DNA of 8,402 nucleotides, from NCBI GenBank assembly GCA_003979335.1, contig RYWC01000024.1, forward strand, positions 1 to 8,402. Reading direction: 5' to 3'. Under the pieces are notes generated by a model. It was not told where the DNA came from. It worked only from the letters and a program-made list of their open reading frames with translations, and made no database searches. The stretch is from Clostridia bacterium. GTDB taxonomy: Bacteria > Bacillota_A > Clostridia > Christensenellales > Borkfalkiaceae. This document shows, in pieces, positions 6,841 to 8,402 of the stretch. The translations under genes were made by a program, and so were the position numbers. Within the stretch, counting starts at the first letter, position 1. Each line of letters opens with the position of its first letter.

Positions 6841-8352
6841 TTAATTTACATAAGCTTTCGCAAACCTGCCCGTCTTTTCAGCGGCTTGCTTTAAGAATTC
6901 AAGACTTTGTGTCGAAAAATCGCCGTCAACAAAACGCCAGCTCCAATTTTTATCAGACACCGTAGACGGTAGATTCATGCGCGACTCGCCGCCCATAGCC
7001 AAAACGTCCCACATGGGAATAATCACCGTATTTGCCTTGCTAGCAAAGGCAAGCTTAATTACCGTACGGCACATCATTTCGGCATTGTCCGTTTGCGCGT
7101 CCAACCCGAAAGATTTACATTCCTCTTTCAAATCGGAAATATAAATTTCCCTGCTGCTTTCGGACAAGTCCTCTATGTACTGTCTCAACGGCATATTGTC
7201 GTGAGTACCCGTATAACAGACGAAATTTTCAGTGCAGTTGGTCGGCTTGTGCTCGTTATCGGGGCTTCCGTCAAAGGCAAATTCCAGAACTTTCATTCCG
7301 GGGTAGCCGACGTTTTTCATAAGCCGCCTTACTCCGTCGTCGATAACGCCCAAATCTTCCGCCACAATATTTTTGTTGAGAATATCTTTGAACAGCTCTT
7401 CTTTGGGTCCGTCTTTCCAGCGTCCGCCTCTTGCGGTTTGGTCGCTCGCAGGAACTTCCCAATATCTGTCAAAACCTCTGAAATGGTCAATACGCAACAT
7501 ATCGAAAAGTTTGAAGCAGTCGTTTATGCGTTCGTGCCACCAACGGTAGCCGTTTCCGCGCATTTTTTCCCAATCGTAAACGGGGTTTCCCCAAAGCTGA
7601 CCGTCCTCCGTAAAACCGTCGGGCGGACAACCCGCAACGCCTTCGGGAGAGCGCTTTTCATCCATTAAAAACAGCTCGCCGCCGTATTTCCACACTTCAA
7701 CGCTGTCATAAGCGACGTACAGAGGTATATCGCCCATAATTCCAATCCCTGCGGCGTTCGCATAAGCTTTCAACGCGCGCCACTGTTTTAAAAACACAAA
7801 TTGGGTAAAGTGCCAGAAAAGAACTTCGTCCCTGTTTGACGAAACAAACTCTTCAACCGTCTTTTTATTATAAACGCGATATTTTTCGTCCCATTCAGTC
7901 CAAGGCAGGTGCCCGAATTTAGACTTTAAAGCCATAAAAACCGCAAAGTCCGCAAACTCGCCGTTTTTTACGAATTCGGAAAACTCTTTACCGCCTTTAA
8001 AACGCGAATAAGCCTTTTTAAGCAATTGGGTTTTCAAACGGAACTGCGTGCCGTAATCAACCCGTCTTTTGTTCGAATAGAGGTCTGAAAAATTAACTTC
8101 GCCCCTCTTTAAAAGCCCGTCGGCTATAAGAAGCTCTAAATCGATAAAATAGTAATTCAAAGCGTTGGACGAACAGGACTGATAAGGGCTGTCGCCGTAA
8201 TTTGTGGGATTTAGCGGCAGAACCTGCCAGACGGAGGCGCCGCACCTCTTCAAATAATCTATAAATCTGTAAGTTTTTCCGCCGAGCGTTCCTATCCCCT
8301 CTTCCGAAGGCAGACAGGAAATCGGCATCAGTATTCCGAAATTTCTGCCCAT
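6841..8352 (-). CDS. malQ: 4-alpha-glucanotransferase (amylomaltase), GH77
   Basis: A 503-residue cytoplasmic enzyme that transfers alpha-1,4-glucan units between maltodextrins, releasing glucose and making longer chains. The length is normal for GH77, and no signal peptide is seen. Family marks are the N-terminal GILMPISCLPS at 6-16, VWQVLPLNPT at 41-50 followed by SPYQ at 55-58, PPDGFTEDGQLWGNP at 243-257, nucleophile D289 in LRIDHFRGF (286-294), acid/base E332 in AEDLG, and D385 in GTHDN. These match the catalytic triad known for Thermus amylomaltase. The start ATG 8352-8350 has AGGCGG at 8365-8360, 7 bases upstream. As the first gene visible it may be the operon's promoter-proximal gene, but only 50 bases precede it. 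It ends 63 bases before the binding protein. Confidence 0.96.
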   Translation of the reverse strand: MGRNFGILMPISCLPSEEGIGTLGGKTYRFIDYLKRCGASVWQVLPLNPTNYGDSPYQSCSSNALNYYFIDLELLIADGLLKRGEVNFSDLYSNKRRVDYGTQFRLKTQLLKKAYSRFKGGKEFSEFVKNGEFADFAVFMALKSKFGHLPWTEWDEKYRVYNKKTVEEFVSSNRDEVLFWHFTQFVFLKQWRALKAYANAAGIGIMGDIPLYVAYDSVEVWKYGGELFLMDEKRSPEGVAGCPPDGFTEDGQLWGNPVYDWEKMRGNGYRWWHERINDCFKLFDMLRIDHFRGFDRYWEVPASDQTARGGRWKDGPKEELFKDILNKNIVAEDLGVIDDGVRRLMKNVGYPGMKVLEFAFDGSPDNEHKPTNCTENFVCYTGTHDNMPLRQYIEDLSESSREIYISDLKEECKSFGLDAQTDNAEMMCRTVIKLAFASKANTVIIPMWDVLAMGGESRMNLPSTVSDKNWSWRFVDGDFSTQSLEFLKQAAEKTGRFAKAYVN

Positions 8353-8374
8353 AATCTTACCGCCTGTAACCGGC

Positions 8375-8396
8375 TGCGAAAATTTGCGAAACGCAA
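8375..8396. promoter_or_regulatory. Operator-like repeats upstream of malQ
   Basis: Within the 50-base leader before malQ, TTGCGAAACGCAA (8384-8396) is an inverted repeat with 5-bp arms and an AAA centre. TGCGAAA also occurs twice, at 8375-8381 and 8385-8391, exactly 10 bases apart, that is one helical turn. The site looks like a transcription-factor binding site, possibly for a LacI-family (MalR-like) repressor, but that is inference. I could not find a convincing -10/-35 pair in the bases available, and the region is cut by the window edge. Confidence 0.4.
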
Positions 8397-8402
8397 TTTA
8401 TT

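Noticed and set aside
7032..7052. Inverted repeat TTGCCTT ... AAGGCAA around GCTAGC
   Set aside because: It lies inside the malQ coding sequence (the LAFASKAN region) and is explained by codon content; no sign of a site or terminator.
7093..7668. Plus-strand reading frame of 191 codons
   Set aside because: It is antisense to malQ across conserved catalytic segments, and shows no family signature or supporting ribosome site.
8353..8402. A sigma-A promoter or cre site directly upstream of malQ
   Set aside because: TTGCGT at 8396-8391 could be a -35, but the bases 17 positions downstream (CCGGTT) are not a plausible -10. The CG core of a cre consensus is one base out of register.

Overview
The window is a single, tightly packed maltose/maltodextrin (starch) utilisation operon, read entirely on the minus strand from right to left. 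The source looks like a Gram-positive-type anaerobe of the Bacillota, probably a clostridial, gut-type uncultured lineage. This rests on two lipobox lipoproteins, a MalF with a long aromatic N-terminal extension, an MsmX/MalK-type ATPase, and strong purine-rich Shine-Dalgarno sites. I cannot name a genus. The first 19 bases are the Nextera (Tn5 mosaic end) sequencing adapter, so the left edge is a contig end with untrimmed adapter and the last gene is cut there.

Layout in transcription order: a 50-base leader with operator-like repeats (8402-8353); malQ, 4-alpha-glucanotransferase (8352-6841); a maltodextrin-binding lipoprotein, MalE-like (6777-5491); a perfect 9-bp hairpin in the malE-malF gap (5466-5445); malF permease (5410-3887); malG permease (3887-3012, overlapping malF by one base); a GH13 alpha-amylase-family lipoprotein (2982-1453); and a MalK/MsmX/UgpC-type ATPase (1436 to the left edge, 3' end missing). 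The gaps are 63, 80, -1, 29 and 16 bases. No stretch of 300 bases lacks a gene, and I found no plus-strand gene, RNA gene, mobile element or CRISPR array.

Inferred pathway: the membrane-anchored amylase cuts starch or long dextrins at the cell surface. The binding lipoprotein captures the oligosaccharides and hands them to the MalF-MalG channel, which the ATPase powers. MalQ in the cytoplasm then rearranges the imported maltodextrins into glucose and longer chains. A maltodextrin phosphorylase, an alpha-glucosidase and a regulator are not in the window and would have to lie outside it.

This is a known type of system, not a new one. The points worth a second look are the ATPase's extra C-terminal region, which appears to repeat its TOBE motif, the malE-malF hairpin, the Cys-Cys pair beside the amylase nucleophile, and the operator-like repeats before malQ.
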